Assembly: GCA_029858505.1 (NCBI GenBank)
Contig: JAOUEW010000007.1
Coordinates: 1 to 64,000 of the forward strand
DNA: 64,000 nucleotides
Direction: 5' to 3'
Origin: Deltaproteobacteria bacterium
GTDB lineage: Bacteria > SAR324 > JACQKK01
The position numbers were made by a program, and so were the translations under genes. Under the pieces are notes generated by a model. That model did not search any database, was not told the DNA's origin, and saw only the letters and a program-made list of their open reading frames with translations. Shown one piece after another: positions 10,040-18,856 of this stretch. Within the stretch, counting starts at the first letter, position 1, and each line of letters begins with the position of its first letter.

Positions 10040-12079
10040 TTAGGCGGGGTGAGGTAAATCCACCAAGAACACCGCCCCCCGGCCAGGGGAAGACGCCACC
10101 CGCAGTTCGCCCCCCTGCACCCGCATCATTTCTCGGGCCAGGGGCAGCCCCAGACCGGTGCCAATCTCTCCGGCGGAACCCACGGTGCTGGTTTTTTTGT
10201 CTTCCCGAAACAAATCCGGCAGCAGGTCGGCAGAAATTCCAGGGCCGGTGTCTGCCACCGCCAGCGTATGGTCTCCCCGGATTTCCAAAGTAATGGTGTC
10301 TCCGGACCGGCAGAACTTGATGGCGTTGACCACCAAGTTTTGCAGCACTTCTCTGGTTAAAATGGGGTCGCAGTAAAACCGAGCGGTGGGGGGCACCCGG
10401 TTTGCCATGTGGATGGTTTTACTTTCCGCCAGCAGGTTCATGCCCATGGGTTCGGCGGTGATCTCCTCGCCCGTGACCCAGGTTTTTTGCACGGTCACGG
10501 CGCCGGACTGGAGATGATTAAACCGCATCAACTCTTCGGCCATTTTAAGGAAGCCCTCTCCCCGCACCCGCATTCGGTTCAGGGTTTCGATTTGTTCCGG
10601 GGCCAGGGGGTGCTCCCCCAGCTTCAGGGTTTCGGCCAGGGTGAGAATGGTGGAGACCGGGGTGCGGATGTCGTGGGCCATCAGGGTCATGAAGCGGTTC
10701 TTCAGCCGAATGGCTTCCTCCAGGGCGTCTTTGGTGCGGCGTAGTTCTTGGTTTTCTCCCTCTCGGAATTCGGCCAGGGTTTCGGCCCGCTCTTTGGCCG
10801 AACGAAAGCGGTTTACCTGTTCGGCCAGGGCCATGGAAAAGATGACCATCTCGGCCACCGATCCAATCTGCATGCCATGCATGGTGATGAGATTGGCCGG
10901 GGCCATGCCCATGGGGATGAAGAACACCACCATGCCCCCCGCGATGGTGAACATTTGAGCGGCGAAGAAATATCGGGCCAGGGCTTCTCCCCGCCACGAC
11001 AAATTCACCGCCAGCCCAACCATGGCCATCACCGTGACCACCACCTGGGCCATCATGAACTGCATGGGCCAGAGCATCCCCGGCAGATCGAATATGCCCA
11101 GCACCATGCCCGCCGCCCCGGTGGCGATGAGCAGTTGCTGTAATCTTCGCAGCAGTCCGTTCCAGCGGGGAAAGGTGCGGGGGAGCTCCAGAAATTCTCT
11201 TCCCAAATGAATGATGAGGGCTGTTTGGGCGCAGGATAGGGCAATGGTGAGGGCCAAGTGATTGGATTGGGTGAGGCCTTGAATCAGGTGGGCCTGCAAA
11301 ATGCCGTCCAGCAGCAGCTGAATGAACGAAGTGCACAGGTTCAAAGCCACATAAACAAGATAGGCCCGGGAGCGCAGCAGAAAGAACAAGAACAAATTGT
11401 ACAGGGCCAACCCGTAGGTGGCCCCGTAATAGGACCCTAGCACCAGGTTCACGTTACGTTTTTCGTTTTCCACCCAGTTGTGGTCGCCCAGACGGACCGG
11501 CGCGGCCATGGTGCCCCCTGGGTTGGCCAGCCGCAGGTACAGGGTGACGGTTTGGCCGGGGGGGATGCTCAGGGGGAAGTCTAAGCTGCGGCCTTGGATG
11601 GGTCGCCGGTCGGCGGGGACCTCGATGCCGGTGTGCTGGGTGCTCCAGCGGCCCTGGCTGTCTTGAACGTACAGGTCGGCGGTTTCCAGGGCGGGGAACC
11701 CCACGTCCAAAATCCAGTCGGGTTCCAAGGTGTGGTTGGTGACCCGCACCCGGAACCAATAGGCAGAATTGGAAAACCCAAACGAAATGCCCTTGGCGGG
11801 CAACGGCTGATATTCGGCGGAACGTTGGGAAGAAGCGGCCTGTTCCACGGTCATGGAACGCTCTGGGTCTTCCAGGTATTGAAACACGGGAGGGAGGGAA
11901 ATTTGCTCCCCCGTGCGTTCCAGATTCAGTTGGGGAAGGCCGCTTGGAGGGGTGCTGTGGGCCAAGCCGGGGGTAAAGAAAATGAAAACCCCAAGCAGGA
12001 GCAGCCCTGGAATGTGCCCCCGAGAACCTGCTGGATGGGGGGCTGGGCAAATCCGTCTTTTTTGAACGGCAAGCCTCAT
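10040..12079 (-). CDS. 7TMR-DISM sensor histidine kinase (copy 4)
   Basis: This 679-residue protein has a signal peptide (about 22-41), a DISM sensor domain (about 58-200, with SAYWFRVRVTNHT), seven membrane helices (about 210-420), the H box LMAHDIRTP (His469) and HATPase boxes NAIKFC, DTGPGI and GTGLGL. It is clearly the closest relative of copy 1: long identical runs occur in the H box, the QTVTLYLRLAN strand and the REDKKTSTVGSAGEIG segment. It lies on the opposite strand with acnA and two other kinases between, which suggests an inverted duplication or dispersal. The N-terminal 20 residues are basic and Pro-rich, so a start a few codons downstream is possible. It is another orphan kinase. 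Confidence 0.92.
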   Translation of the reverse strand: MRLAVQKRRICPAPHPAGSRGHIPGLLLLGVFIFFTPGLAHSTPPSGLPQLNLERTGEQISLPPVFQYLEDPERSMTVEQAASSQRSAEYQPLPAKGISFGFSNSAYWFRVRVTNHTLEPDWILDVGFPALETADLYVQDSQGRWSTQHTGIEVPADRRPIQGRSLDFPLSIPPGQTVTLYLRLANPGGTMAAPVRLGDHNWVENEKRNVNLVLGSYYGATYGLALYNLFLFFLLRSRAYLVYVALNLCTSFIQLLLDGILQAHLIQGLTQSNHLALTIALSCAQTALIIHLGREFLELPRTFPRWNGLLRRLQQLLIATGAAGMVLGIFDLPGMLWPMQFMMAQVVVTVMAMVGLAVNLSWRGEALARYFFAAQMFTIAGGMVVFFIPMGMAPANLITMHGMQIGSVAEMVIFSMALAEQVNRFRSAKERAETLAEFREGENQELRRTKDALEEAIRLKNRFMTLMAHDIRTPVSTILTLAETLKLGEHPLAPEQIETLNRMRVRGEGFLKMAEELMRFNHLQSGAVTVQKTWVTGEEITAEPMGMNLLAESKTIHMANRVPPTARFYCDPILTREVLQNLVVNAIKFCRSGDTITLEIRGDHTLAVADTGPGISADLLPDLFREDKKTSTVGSAGEIGTGLGLPLAREMMRVQGGELRVASSPGRGAVFLVDLPHPA

Positions 12080-12316
12080 GAGGTGGATTTACGCTGGGGG
12101 TTGGCGTTCGGAATTTCCGGCATCTTATCTGAAAACCAGGGGGCAAACAAACGCAAAATCTCCCCGCCAGGGGCAGCCTTGCCCCAGCCTGCCCTCCGTG
12201 GGAAGGTGGGGGGAAGATTGAGGAAGGTGATAGAAGGTGCGGGGACGCGCCCTGGTGTTGGCTTCCTCATGGCTTGGAAAATATTTCTGCGGCTCTTTTT
12301 TTGAAAGGACACCGGT

Positions 12317-12637
12317 ATGAAAATTGGCTTGGTGGTGTATTCCTGTGACCCGGAAACGGTGTGGAACGCGTTTCGCTTTGGCCTGACGGCGTTGAAGCAC
12401 GACGACGAGGTAAAAGTGTTTTTGCTGGGCAAGGGCGTGGAGAGCGAGAAGATTGCCAGCCCGTCTTTTCCCGTGAAGGAAACCATGGAATCCTTCGTGG
12501 AGTTTGGGGGAAAAATTCTGGCCTGCGGAACCTGCCTGAAGCAGCGCCAAGCCGAAGGCACCGAACTTTGCCCCATCTCTACCATGGCCGACTTGTACGA
12601 ACTGGTGAAGGAATCGGACCGGGTGTTGACGTTCTAA
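12317..12637 (+). CDS. DsrE/DsrF-like sulfur-relay family protein
   Basis: This 106-residue protein has the DsrE/F fold: an N-terminal MKIGLVVYS strand, a central VKVFLLGKGVES segment and a conserved cysteine pair in ILACGTCLKQR (about residues 75-78). DsrE-family proteins bind or transfer sulfane sulfur in thiolation or sulfur oxidation, or have no assigned role. The CxxC suggests a thiol relay here, but no tus or dsr partner lies nearby, so the pathway cannot be assigned. An AAAGGA ribosome site lies at good spacing before the ATG. It stands alone, about 108 bp before recD2. Confidence 0.8.
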   Translation: MKIGLVVYSCDPETVWNAFRFGLTALKHDDEVKVFLLGKGVESEKIASPSFPVKETMESFVEFGGKILACGTCLKQRQAEGTELCPISTMADLYELVKESDRVLTF

Positions 12638-12745
12638 CCAAGCGGTCTCTTCTCCAACAACGCCCCTCCCCTGTTTTTGTCCTAAGACGATCCCCCCCTC
12701 TTCCGTCTCTTGCCCCAGCCTGCCCCCCGTGGGAAGGTTTGGGGT

Positions 12746-15139
12746 ATGAGCGAAACCATTCTACAGGGCACCTTAGAGCGCATTACCTTCCAGAATCCGG
12801 AGAGCCGGTTTCTGATTGGCCGATTTTTGCCGGAAGGGCACAAGGCCGTGGTGACCGTGAAGGGCATGCTGTTCAACGTGCACGAAGGCCAGCCCCTGCG
12901 GCTGTGGGGAAGCTGGGAGGAACACAAAGAATACGGGCGGCAGTTTGCCGTGGCCAACTTCATGGCGTTGGAACCCACCACCCGAGACGGTCTGGAACGC
13001 TATCTGGGCAGTGGCATTTTGCCGGGGGTGGGCAAAACCCTGGCGGCCCGCATGGTGAAAACCTTTGGCGAAGACACCTTTCGGGTGCTGGACGAAGAGC
13101 CCGAACGGCTGCTGGAGGTGCCCAAGATCAACCAAAAACTGGTGGATAAAATCAAAGCGGGCTGGAGCGAACAAAAGGGCGTGCGGGAGATGATGGTGTT
13201 TCTCCACGGCCTGGGAATTTCTCAGGCCTATGCCGAGCGCATTTGGAAAACCTACGGCCCGTCTGGCATGGAAGTGGTGAAAGACAATCCCTACCGGCTG
13301 GCCCTGGACGTGAGCGGCATCGGCTTTCGCATTGCCGATGCCATTGCCCAGAAAAACGGGGTAGACCGGGCCAGCCCCCAGCGTGCCGAGGCCGGGGTGA
13401 TCTTTGCCCTGGAGGAGATCACCGGCGAGGGGCACACCTGCTACCCAGAGCCCATGGTGGTGGAGCGGGCCGCCAAGATTTTAGAAATATCCCCCCAGGG
13501 GGCCGCCCAGGCCGTGGGGGAACTGGTGAAGGCCGGGTTGCTGCGCCGCAAGGAAGGGCTGGCCCTGGCCGAAGACGGCACCCTGCTGGTGCCCCCGGCG
13601 TTGTACCGCCCCCGTTACGACCGGGCCGAGGAACACATTGCCAGGGACCTGCGGCGCATCTTAACCACCCGCGGCCCGGCGTTAAAAAAACAGCCGATGG
13701 CACAAAAAGAACAATACGAAGAACACCCAGGGGAACAAGAAGACTGGCAGGAAGGGAAGGACGGAAAGAAAGACAGAGAGGAGAACGGAGAGCAAGCCGC
13801 AGCGAGGGACGGGGTACTGGTGGGGAAGGGGGCCGGAGAGAGCGGGAGCGAGGGGGAGCAGGAAGACGAACGAGAGGAGGAAACGGATGGAGAGTTGGAC
13901 ATTGATCGGGAACTGTCGAAGCTGGAAGGGGAAAGCGGAATTACCCTAGACCCCGAACAGCGCGCCGCCGTGGAGGCCTGTCTGCACCACAAGGTGGTCA
14001 TTCTCACCGGCGGCCCCGGCACGGGAAAAACCACCATTGTGCGCTTTGTGCTGGAACTGCTGGGGCGAAGGGTGGCCAGGGTGGCCCTGGCGGCCCCCAC
14101 TGGCAAGGCTGCCAAGCGCCTGTCGGAAACCACCGGCCGAGCGGCCTTTACCCTGCACCGCCTGCTAGAGGCCGGCCCGGCGGGCTTTGAGCGCGATGAA
14201 GACCGGCCCCTGGAACTGGACCTGCTGATCGTGGACGAGTGCTCCATGATTGACACCCTGCTGATGGAAGCCCTGCTAGACGCCTTGCCCCCCGCGGCCC
14301 GGCTGGTGCTGGTGGGCGACGTGGACCAGCTGCCCTCGGTGGGGGCGGGCATGGTGCTGAACGACCTGATCGCCTCGGGGGTCTTCCCGGTGTCTCGGCT
14401 GGAGAAAATTCACCGCCAGGGGCGGCTCAGCCGCATTACCCAAAACGCCCACTTGGTGCGAAAAGGCCTGCGGCCAGAACTGACCCGCCTAGACACGGGG
14501 GAACTGGAGGATTTTTATTTCATCCGCGAGGGTGAGCCTGAGCGAGTGGCCCAGTTGATTCAAACCATGGTGTGCCAGCGCATTCCCGCCCGGTTTGGGC
14601 TGGACCCCAAAACCGACGTGCAGGTGATTTCTCCCATGCGCAAGGGCACCACCGGGGTGGACCAGTTGAACCACATGCTGCAAGACGCCCTGAACCCCGG
14701 CGGGGCGGAACTGACCTACGGCGAGCGGCGTTACCGGGTGGGAGACCGGGTGATGCAGATCAAGAACGATTACGAAAAAGTGGTGTTCAACGGCGACATG
14801 GGGGAAATCACCGGATTCGACCGAGAGGAGGGCATGTTGACCCTCACCTTCGACGGGCGGGAGGTGCCCTATGCCAAGAAGGAGCTGGATCGGATCACCC
14901 TGGGGTATGCCATTACCGTGCATAAGTCTCAGGGCTCGGAATACCCAGCGGTGATTATTCCCCTCACCACCCACCATGCCATTATGCTGCGGCGCAACCT
15001 GCTGTACACGGCCCTCACCCGCGGCAAGCAGTTGGTGGTGGTGGTGGGCACCGAGCGGGCCATTGACTTGGCCATTCACAACGCCCGCCAAGAGGTGCGC
15101 TACACCGGCCTGCGGCGCCGGTTGGAGGGGGCCGAATAG
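12746..15139 (+). CDS. recD2: RecD2-type ATP-dependent DNA helicase with acidic insert
   Basis: This 797-residue superfamily 1B 5-3 helicase is of the RecD2 type, which acts without RecBC. It has an N-terminal OB-like and helix-hairpin-helix region (about 1-300), then Walker A GGPGTGKTT (422-430), Walker B/motif II VDECSMID (about 496-503) and motif III GDVDQLPS. The C-terminal motif is YAITVHKSQGSE. The start chosen is ATG 12746 (MSETILQG), with GAAGG a few bases upstream; a longer frame back to 12710 has no RecD2-like sequence. The region 313-390 is unusual: a hydrophilic, Glu/Asp/Lys/Gln-rich, low-complexity insert between the N-terminal and helicase domains. It stays in frame, so the gene is not broken. 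Confidence 0.93.
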   Translation: MSETILQGTLERITFQNPESRFLIGRFLPEGHKAVVTVKGMLFNVHEGQPLRLWGSWEEHKEYGRQFAVANFMALEPTTRDGLERYLGSGILPGVGKTLAARMVKTFGEDTFRVLDEEPERLLEVPKINQKLVDKIKAGWSEQKGVREMMVFLHGLGISQAYAERIWKTYGPSGMEVVKDNPYRLALDVSGIGFRIADAIAQKNGVDRASPQRAEAGVIFALEEITGEGHTCYPEPMVVERAAKILEISPQGAAQAVGELVKAGLLRRKEGLALAEDGTLLVPPALYRPRYDRAEEHIARDLRRILTTRGPALKKQPMAQKEQYEEHPGEQEDWQEGKDGKKDREENGEQAAARDGVLVGKGAGESGSEGEQEDEREEETDGELDIDRELSKLEGESGITLDPEQRAAVEACLHHKVVILTGGPGTGKTTIVRFVLELLGRRVARVALAAPTGKAAKRLSETTGRAAFTLHRLLEAGPAGFERDEDRPLELDLLIVDECSMIDTLLMEALLDALPPAARLVLVGDVDQLPSVGAGMVLNDLIASGVFPVSRLEKIHRQGRLSRITQNAHLVRKGLRPELTRLDTGELEDFYFIREGEPERVAQLIQTMVCQRIPARFGLDPKTDVQVISPMRKGTTGVDQLNHMLQDALNPGGAELTYGERRYRVGDRVMQIKNDYEKVVFNGDMGEITGFDREEGMLTLTFDGREVPYAKKELDRITLGYAITVHKSQGSEYPAVIIPLTTHHAIMLRRNLLYTALTRGKQLVVVVGTERAIDLAIHNARQEVRYTGLRRRLEGAE

Positions 15140-15189
15140 CCCTAACCATTCCAATTTTTACTTCCCTATGGTGAACTGTAACCCGTCTA

Positions 15190-15495
15190 AGTATTCCGCC
15201 CACCCGCCATTCTTTTATGGGATGGAGCCGATGGGTGGAGAATAGAACCCGTTCGGGAAACATAGACTGGAAGGAAGCAAGCGCATAACTTTTCGGCTTC
15301 AAGTGGATTTCCGTAAAGCACCCCTCCCTGCCGCCTTTCAGGCGGCTGTCCCTCCCCTTCGTGGAGGGACAATACGGCTTAGGCCGAGGGGGTGGAGAAT
15401 AGAACCCGTTCGGGAAACATAGACTGGAAGGAAGCAAGCGCATAACTTTTCGGCTTCGATTCATTTTCCCTCCACGAAGGGGTGCTGTTGGGATG
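15190..15495. repeat. Dispersed intergenic repeat, family A copy 3
   Basis: This copy contains an internal direct duplication. The module GGTGGAGAATAGAACCCGTT... through ...CATAACTTTTCGGCTTC occurs at about 15234-15300 and again at about 15390-15457. Between them lies a hairpin module (CCGCCTTTCAGGCGG and CCCTCCCCTTCGTGGAGGG). It occupies most of the 470-bp gap between recD2 and the MFS gene; no gene is supported there. Confidence 0.8.
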
Positions 15496-15612
15496 CCCTC
15501 AGGGGCTGGGGTGGTTTACGGAGAAGGACGATACGGCAGCGCAAGATGTGACTGAACAGCGGTTGCGTAGAGATTGCATTTTCGAAAATCATTTGAAGAA
15601 AGGGAAGGCCCC

Positions 15613-16827
15613 ATGATTCGGAAGATTGTAACCCCCACGGTGATTGTGGCCGCCCTGGGCTACTTTGTGGACGTGTATGACCTGATTCTGTTCGGCATGG
15701 TGCGGGTGCAAAGCCTGGAGGGCCTGGGCCTATCTGGCGAGGCGGTGACCCTGCAGGGCATTCACCTGTTGAACATGCAAATGTACGGCATGCTGCTGGG
15801 GGGCATTTTGTGGGGGGTGCTGGGAGACAAGCGGGGCCGCAAGTCGGTGCTGTTCGGTTCGATTCTGTTGTATTCCCTGGCCAACATTGCCAACGGCATG
15901 GTGACCGACCTTACCGCTTACGGCTTGCTGCGGTTTGTGGCCGGGGTGGGCCTGGCGGGAGAACTGGGGGCGGGCATTACCCTGGTGGCCGAGATTCTGC
16001 CCCGCCAAAGCCGCGGCTATGGCACGGCGCTGGTGGCCTCGGTGGGAATTCTTGGGGCCTTGATGGCAGGCTATGTGGCCAACCATTTCGACTGGCGGGT
16101 GGCCTATTACATTGGCGGGGCCATGGGGCTGGTGCTGCTGGCCTTGCGGATGGGCGTGTTTGAAAGCGGCATGTTTGCCAAGGCCCTGCAGTCGAAGGCG
16201 ACCCGGGGGAATTTAATGGCCCTGCTGGCCCCAGGGCGCCTGGGGCGCTACCTGGCCTGTATCTTGATTGGGATGCCGATCTGGTTTGTCATCGGCCTGC
16301 CGGTGGCCTTTGCCCCAGAGTTCGCCAGAGCCTTGGGGGTGGCCGAGGCGGTGAACGCCGCCAGCGCCCTGACCTGGTGCTACATTGGGCTGGCCCTGGG
16401 CGATTTGTCCAGCGGGCTGCTTAGCCAATGGTTCAAAAGCCGCAAGCGCTCGGTGGCTGTGTTCATGGCCATCACGGGCACGGCTACCCTGGTGTACCTG
16501 AACAACCCCGGCATGGGGGCCAGTACCCTGTATGCCCTGTGCGCGGTGATGGGTTACGGGGCGGGGTACTGGGCCATGTTTGTAACCATGGGGGCCGAGC
16601 AGTTTGGCACCAACCTGCGGGCCACCGTGGCCACCACCGTACCCAACTTTGTGCGGGGGGCCGTGCCCCTGATGACCACCCTGTTCATTTCCCTGAAGCC
16701 GGGGATGGGGGTGCCGGGGGCCGCCATGACCGTGGGGGGTGCCACCTTTGCCTTGGCGGCGGTGGCCCTGTGGAAAACCGAGGAGACCTTTCACAAAGAC
16801 TTAGACTTTTTGGAAGTGACCCCCTGA
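15613..16827 (+). CDS. Major facilitator superfamily transporter
   Basis: This 404-residue inner-membrane protein has about 12 predicted hydrophobic helices. The MFS loop 2-3 signature GVLGDKRGRKSVLFG is visible at about residues 75-90. TM1 contains GYFVDVYDLILFG, with an Asp pair typical of proton-coupled sugar or organic acid porters (MHS/AAHS-like groups). The start is ATG 15613, where AGGGAAGG lies at correct spacing; the in-frame ATG 39 bases upstream lacks a site. It has the overall length and motif order of an uptake transporter, but the substrate cannot be read from sequence. It is monocistronic between repeat elements. Confidence 0.85.
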   Translation: MIRKIVTPTVIVAALGYFVDVYDLILFGMVRVQSLEGLGLSGEAVTLQGIHLLNMQMYGMLLGGILWGVLGDKRGRKSVLFGSILLYSLANIANGMVTDLTAYGLLRFVAGVGLAGELGAGITLVAEILPRQSRGYGTALVASVGILGALMAGYVANHFDWRVAYYIGGAMGLVLLALRMGVFESGMFAKALQSKATRGNLMALLAPGRLGRYLACILIGMPIWFVIGLPVAFAPEFARALGVAEAVNAASALTWCYIGLALGDLSSGLLSQWFKSRKRSVAVFMAITGTATLVYLNNPGMGASTLYALCAVMGYGAGYWAMFVTMGAEQFGTNLRATVATTVPNFVRGAVPLMTTLFISLKPGMGVPGAAMTVGGATFALAAVALWKTEETFHKDLDFLEVTP

Positions 16828-16869
16828 AGGGAATCGGCGGTGGTCGGGTGGATGTGAAGGATGGAGGCT

Positions 16870-16965
16870 TCTACCTAACCAGGGTTTTTGCCTGACCAGG
16901 GGGATTGGGGGGCGAAGCCCCCCAATAAAAAACCCCCAGGGAAGGGGGGGTAGGGGGATGGGAAA
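16870..16965. repeat. Family B REP-like element
   Basis: The stem GGGGGGC-GAA-GCCCCCC (about 16908-16924) is followed by AATAAAAAACCCCCAGGGAAGGGG and a GTAGGGGGATGGG tail. The same layout occurs at 21830-21915 and, inverted, at about 46100-46130. It sits between the convergent MFS and thiO genes and could also act as a bidirectional transcription barrier. Confidence 0.65.
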
Positions 16966-16970
16966 AACAT

Positions 16971-18167
16971 TTAAGATGCGCGGGGGCGGTTGAACCGCTG
17001 GGGAGAAAACTTGTTCAGCAAATCGCTGGCGAGGCCGTCCAGCATCAGCCGGCTGAGATGATAGGCCGTGGCGGGGGTGGTGAGAATGCCGTTCCGGTGG
17101 TGGCCCGTGGCCATGTACAACCCCGGAAAGCCGCTTTCTCCCAAAATGGGGGCGTTGTCACGGGAACCAGGGCGAAAGCCGGTCCAGGTCTCCACCACCG
17201 GCAGATCATAGGCCCCCGGCAGGGCCTCCCAGGCTCCCTTCAGCAATTCGTACAACCCCCCCGCCGTGACTTCTCGGTCGAAACCCATTTCCTCCACCGT
17301 GGCCCCCACAATCAACCGCCCATCGCTTTTGGGGGCCAAGTAAATTTCGGGCACCCGCACCACCCGCAAGAACCGGGTGAGGGGGTGAGGCTCCGGCATT
17401 CTCAAGGCCAGCATTTGCCCCTTCACCGGGCGCACTGGTGGGCGCAGGTGGTCTGGCAGCCCCGCAACCAGCCCGGACCAAGCCCCCGCCGCCAGCAGCA
17501 CTCGCCGGGCGGGCCACACCTCTCCCGCCAAGTTCCCTCCCAGTTCCACCGCCGGGGGTTTTCCCGGTTCCAGCACAAAGCGCTCCACCGGGGTGTTTTC
17601 CAGCACTTGGCCCCCGCTTTGCGCTAGCGCCGCCCCCAGGGCGGCAGTGAGCTTGCGGGGGTCCACCTGGTGGTCTTGGCGGCACAGGTAAGCCGCCGCC
17701 ACATAGCCCGACAGCCCTGGCTCCAGGGCCTGGGCCTGGGCGGGGGTCAGGGGTTCCACCGCCAACCCCCGGGCCCGCTGGTAGCCATATACCTCCGCCA
17801 GCCGGGCGCTGTCATCGGCGGTGAGGGCCATCTGCAGGGCCCCTTCCGTTCGAAAGTCCACGTGTAGGCCGGTGGCGGCCTGCAGCCGCGCCACGAAGTT
17901 GGGGTACCGGGCCAGGCTGTCCAGCCCCAGGGCCAGGTTGGTGTCTTCCTGAAAGGCCACCTCGGTAATGGGGGCCAGCATCCCCGCGGCCGCCCAAGAG
18001 GCCTCCCGCCCGGCCTTCCCCCGCTCCAGCACCGTCACGGGTTCTCCCCGCAGGGCCAGCGCCCACCCCACTGCCAAGCCAATCACCCCGCCCCCCACCA
18101 CCAGGGTGCCGGGGTAGGTGTCTCGGGTTAAGCGGGGAGATGGCTTGTGTGGGCGCGAAGGGTTCAT
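16971..18167 (-). CDS. thiO: Glycine oxidase / FAD-dependent amine oxidase
   Basis: This 398-residue DAO-family flavoenzyme is most like ThiO, which oxidises glycine to iminoglycine for the thiazole moiety of thiamine. The Rossmann FAD motif VVGGGVIGLAVGWALALRG lies near residues 22-40, followed by VLERGKAGREASWAAAGMLAP, typical of ThiO. The C-terminal FAD/substrate segment has TGFRPGSRDNAPILG and ATGHHRNGILTTPATA. The length fits ThiO (about 365-400). No thiS or thiG genes are beside it, so the thiamine role rests on family resemblance alone. The first 18 residues are a basic, Pro-rich extension before the fold. Confidence 0.88.
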   Translation of the reverse strand: MNPSRPHKPSPRLTRDTYPGTLVVGGGVIGLAVGWALALRGEPVTVLERGKAGREASWAAAGMLAPITEVAFQEDTNLALGLDSLARYPNFVARLQAATGLHVDFRTEGALQMALTADDSARLAEVYGYQRARGLAVEPLTPAQAQALEPGLSGYVAAAYLCRQDHQVDPRKLTAALGAALAQSGGQVLENTPVERFVLEPGKPPAVELGGNLAGEVWPARRVLLAAGAWSGLVAGLPDHLRPPVRPVKGQMLALRMPEPHPLTRFLRVVRVPEIYLAPKSDGRLIVGATVEEMGFDREVTAGGLYELLKGAWEALPGAYDLPVVETWTGFRPGSRDNAPILGESGFPGLYMATGHHRNGILTTPATAYHLSRLMLDGLASDLLNKFSPQRFNRPRAS

Positions 18168-18199
18168 GGGGGTACTGTATCATTCAAGCCGTGGGCTCA

Positions 18200-18780
18200 A
18201 CAGTCACCCCTTGCTCGAAGCCGAAAAGTAATGCGCTTGTTCCCGTCCAGTGTTCACAACACCCCTCCCCTGCCCCCTGACGGGGGCATCCCCTCCCCTT
18301 CGTGGAGGGGAAATAACTTGAATCCTATGGGTGATGTGCTTGCTTCCATCCAGTCTTTACTTTCCGCACGGTTGAACAGAATAACCGATGGCTTCGAGCA
18401 TTGTCCCTCTCCGAATGGGGAGGGGCAAACGCCCGAAGGGCGTTGGGGAGGGGTGCTGTGGGGAATCACTCGAAACCGAAAGATGATGCGCTTGCTTCCG
18501 TCCAGTCTTCACTTTCCAAATGGCTGAAAAAAAAACCGATGGCTTCGATTTATTTCCCCTCCACGAAGGGGAGGGACAGCCGTCCGCAGGACGGCAGGGA
18601 GGGGTGTTGTTGGGAATCACTCGAAGCCGAAAGGTGATTTGCTTGTTCCCGTCCAGTCTATGTTTCCCGAACGGGTTTTGTTCTCCACATTTCGGCCTAA
18701 GCCGTCATTGTCCATCTCCGTTGGGGTGGGGTGCTGTTGGGACAATACTCGAAACCATCGGTTATTCTGTTCAACCAATC
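18200..18780. repeat. Dispersed intergenic repeat, family A copy 4 (compound)
   Basis: This is the longest copy, about 580 bp, made of several family A modules in a row. CGAAGCCGAAAAGTAATGCG, CGAAACCGAAAGATGATGCG and CGAAGCCGAAAGGTGATTTG mark three repeats of one module. Between them are AACAGAATAACCGATGGCTT and the hairpin module CAAACGCCCGAAGGGCGTTG. It fills most of the thiO to RCC1-gene gap; no gene is supported. Confidence 0.85.
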
Positions 18781-18789
18781 CGTGAATAA

Positions 18790-18822
18790 AACAAAAAAGC
18801 GGCGGGAGTAACCCGCCGCTTC
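18790..18822 (-). terminator. Rho-independent terminator of the RCC1 gene
   Basis: Read on the minus strand, a perfect stem GCGGCGGG/CCCGCCGC with a five-base loop is followed directly by TTTTTTGTTTT. It lies 35 bp past the stop codon of the RCC1-repeat gene. This is the clearest intrinsic terminator in the window. Confidence 0.9.
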
Positions 18823-18856
18823 GTGCAATTTTCAAAATTGAGAAAATAGAGATTGG

